Assembly (NCBI GenBank): GCA_022712475.1
Contig: JALAGK010000379.1
Span: 1 to 5,575, forward strand
Source of the DNA: Enterobacteriaceae bacterium
GTDB lineage: Bacteria > Pseudomonadota > Gammaproteobacteria > Enterobacterales > Enterobacteriaceae
Reading direction: 5' to 3'
Length of the DNA: 5,575 bases
The translations under genes were made by a program, and so were the position numbers. The notes below the pieces were generated by a model. The model did no database searches. It was not told the DNA's origin and was given only the letters and a program-made list of their open reading frames with translations. Of the stretch, positions 4,501 through 5,575 are shown one piece after another. Within the stretch, counting starts at the first letter, position 1. The number at the start of each line of letters is the position of its first letter.

Positions 4501-5496
4501 ATGAAAAAGAAAAGACCGGTACTTCAGGATGTTGCTGACAAAGTAGGCGTCACAAAAATGACGGTCAGCCGTTTTTTGCGTAACCCCGAGCAGGTATCGG
4601 TTGCATTGCGTTCAAGAATTGCCGCCGCGCTGGACGAGCTGGGCTACATTCCCAACCGCGCGCCGGATATTCTCTCCAACGCCACCAGCCGTGCCATTGG
4701 CGTGCTGTTGCCGTCGTTAACCAACCAGGTCTTTGCCGAGGTGTTGCGCGGTGTGGAAAGCGTGCTGGATACGTACGGCTACCAGACCATGCTGGCGCAC
4801 TATGGCTATAAACCGGATCTGGAAGAAGAGCGTCTTGAGTCGATGCTGTCGTGGAATATTGACGGTCTGATTCTTTCTGAACGCACCCACACACCGCGCA
4901 CACTCAAAATGATTGAGGTGGCAGGCATTCCGGTGGTGGAGCTGATGGACAGCGTTTCCCCGTGTCTCGATATTGCCGTGGGATTTGATAACTTTGAAGC
5001 AGCCCGCCAGATGACGGCCGCCATCCTGAAATGCGGCAAGCAAAATGTCGCTTACCTCGGTGCGCGCCTGGATGAGCGTACCATCATGAAACAGCAGGGC
5101 TATGAGCAGGCCATGCGCGATGCGGGTCTCACGCCTTACAGTGTGATGGCCGAGCAGTCGTCGTCGTACTCGTCAGGCATTGAGCTGTTTCGCCAGGCCC
5201 GGCGCGAGTATCCGCAACTCAACGGCATTTTCTGTACTAACGATGACCTTGCCGTTGGCGCGGCCTTTGAATGCCGCCGCCTTGGGTTGAGTATCCCTGA
5301 TGATATGGCGATTGCTGGCTTCCACGGCCACGATATTGGTCAGGTGATGGAGCCTAAACTTGCGAGCGTACTGACGCCGCGTGAGCGCATGGGACGTATT
5401 GGCGCCGAGCGACTGTTGGCCAGGATCCGCGGTGAAACCATCACGCCAAAAATGCTCGATTTAGGATTTACCCTTTCGCCGGGTGGGTCTATTTAA
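4501..5496 (+). CDS. gntR: LacI-family gluconate operon repressor GntR
   Basis: The 331-aa protein has the same length as E. coli GntR and closely similar sequence throughout. It represses gluconate transport and kinase genes (gntKU, gntT) and the Entner-Doudoroff genes edd-eda in E. coli, and releases DNA when gluconate binds. The LacI-type helix-turn-helix is residues 8-28 (LQDVADKVGVTKMTVSRFLRN), followed by a hinge region at about 53-63. The periplasmic-binding-like ligand domain runs from about residue 64, with landmarks AIGVLLPSLTNQVF (65-78), SWNIDGLIL (117-125), CTNDDLAVGAAFE (245-257) and GFHGHDIGQVMEP (273-285). The C-terminus LGFTLSPGGSI matches the family. A local difference is KCGKQNVAYLG (177-187), where LacI relatives usually have GH before the strand. 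The start ATG has agga only two bases upstream, which is tight, but protein homology supports this start. It lies in the same direction as yhhW, 134 bp downstream, probably with its own promoter. Confidence 0.97.
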   Translation: MKKKRPVLQDVADKVGVTKMTVSRFLRNPEQVSVALRSRIAAALDELGYIPNRAPDILSNATSRAIGVLLPSLTNQVFAEVLRGVESVLDTYGYQTMLAHYGYKPDLEEERLESMLSWNIDGLILSERTHTPRTLKMIEVAGIPVVELMDSVSPCLDIAVGFDNFEAARQMTAAILKCGKQNVAYLGARLDERTIMKQQGYEQAMRDAGLTPYSVMAEQSSSYSSGIELFRQARREYPQLNGIFCTNDDLAVGAAFECRRLGLSIPDDMAIAGFHGHDIGQVMEPKLASVLTPRERMGRIGAERLLARIRGETITPKMLDLGFTLSPGGSI

Positions 5497-5575
5497 GACA
5501 CTTTTTTATGACGGGCTTCACACTTATGGGTTCAAATTAGGGCGGATCGTTGCTTCCTGGTCTGACGAGTTGGAC
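5497..5575. other. Right-edge spacer downstream of gntR
   Basis: These 79 bp hold cttttttat right after the gntR stop (5502-5510), but no hairpin precedes it, so I do not call a terminator. In E. coli gntK follows gntR in the same direction after a gap with the gntKU promoter and operators. No gntK start and no clear gnt operator appear here. A minus-strand frame of 16 sense codons enters from the right edge and stops at 5524-5526; it is too short to judge. Confidence 0.4.

Noticed and set aside
3974..5043. Antisense and alternate frames in yhhW and gntR
   Set aside because: They lie wholly within genes with strong family identity and show no independent start signals or recognisable products.
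5527..5574. C-terminal end of a convergent gene at the right edge
   Set aside because: Sixteen open codons ending in TAA on the minus strand can occur by chance. No recognisable residues and no terminator hairpin support a call.

Overview
The window looks like a chromosomal segment of a member of the Enterobacteriaceae other than E. coli. Five protein genes and one small RNA align well with E. coli K-12 genes as I remember them. A few local differences and a GC-rich repeat at the left end point to a related genus that I cannot name from this sequence alone.

Layout from left to right. Bases 1-454 hold no credible gene. They contain a structured, GC-rich repeat (two copies of a block of about 40 bp, 198 bp apart, and several strong inverted repeats), followed by a short AC-rich stretch. 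Next comes yhhA (minus strand, glutamine-rich exported protein of unknown function), divergent from ggt (plus strand, periplasmic gamma-glutamyltransferase) across a 112-bp gap. ggt converges on yhhY (minus strand, GNAT amino-acid N-acetyltransferase, also called aaaT). The 31-bp gap between their stop codons holds a rho-independent terminator oriented for yhhY. After yhhY comes a complete iron-regulated sRNA gene, ryhB: promoter, overlapping Fur box, conserved core and terminator. The right part holds yhhW (pirin-like quercetinase) and gntR (LacI-family gluconate repressor), both on the plus strand and separated by 134 bp with two inverted repeats. The last 79 bp lie downstream of gntR and contain no assignable gene.

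How the parts relate. These genes do not form one pathway; they are a conserved neighbourhood. Ggt recovers amino acids from periplasmic glutathione. YhhY acylates amino acids in the cytoplasm. RyhB, released when Fur loses iron, represses mRNAs of non-essential iron proteins. GntR controls gluconate uptake and phosphorylation genes, which in E. coli lie next to gntR.

Main points of interest: the intact ryhB locus with a diverged 5' hairpin and a one-base insertion that breaks the reported RyhP peptide frame; the absence of yhhX between ryhB and yhhW; the compact ggt-yhhY junction; the unnamed structured repeat at the left edge; and the palindrome at the gntR translation start. I see no convincing sign of a new defence or mobile system.
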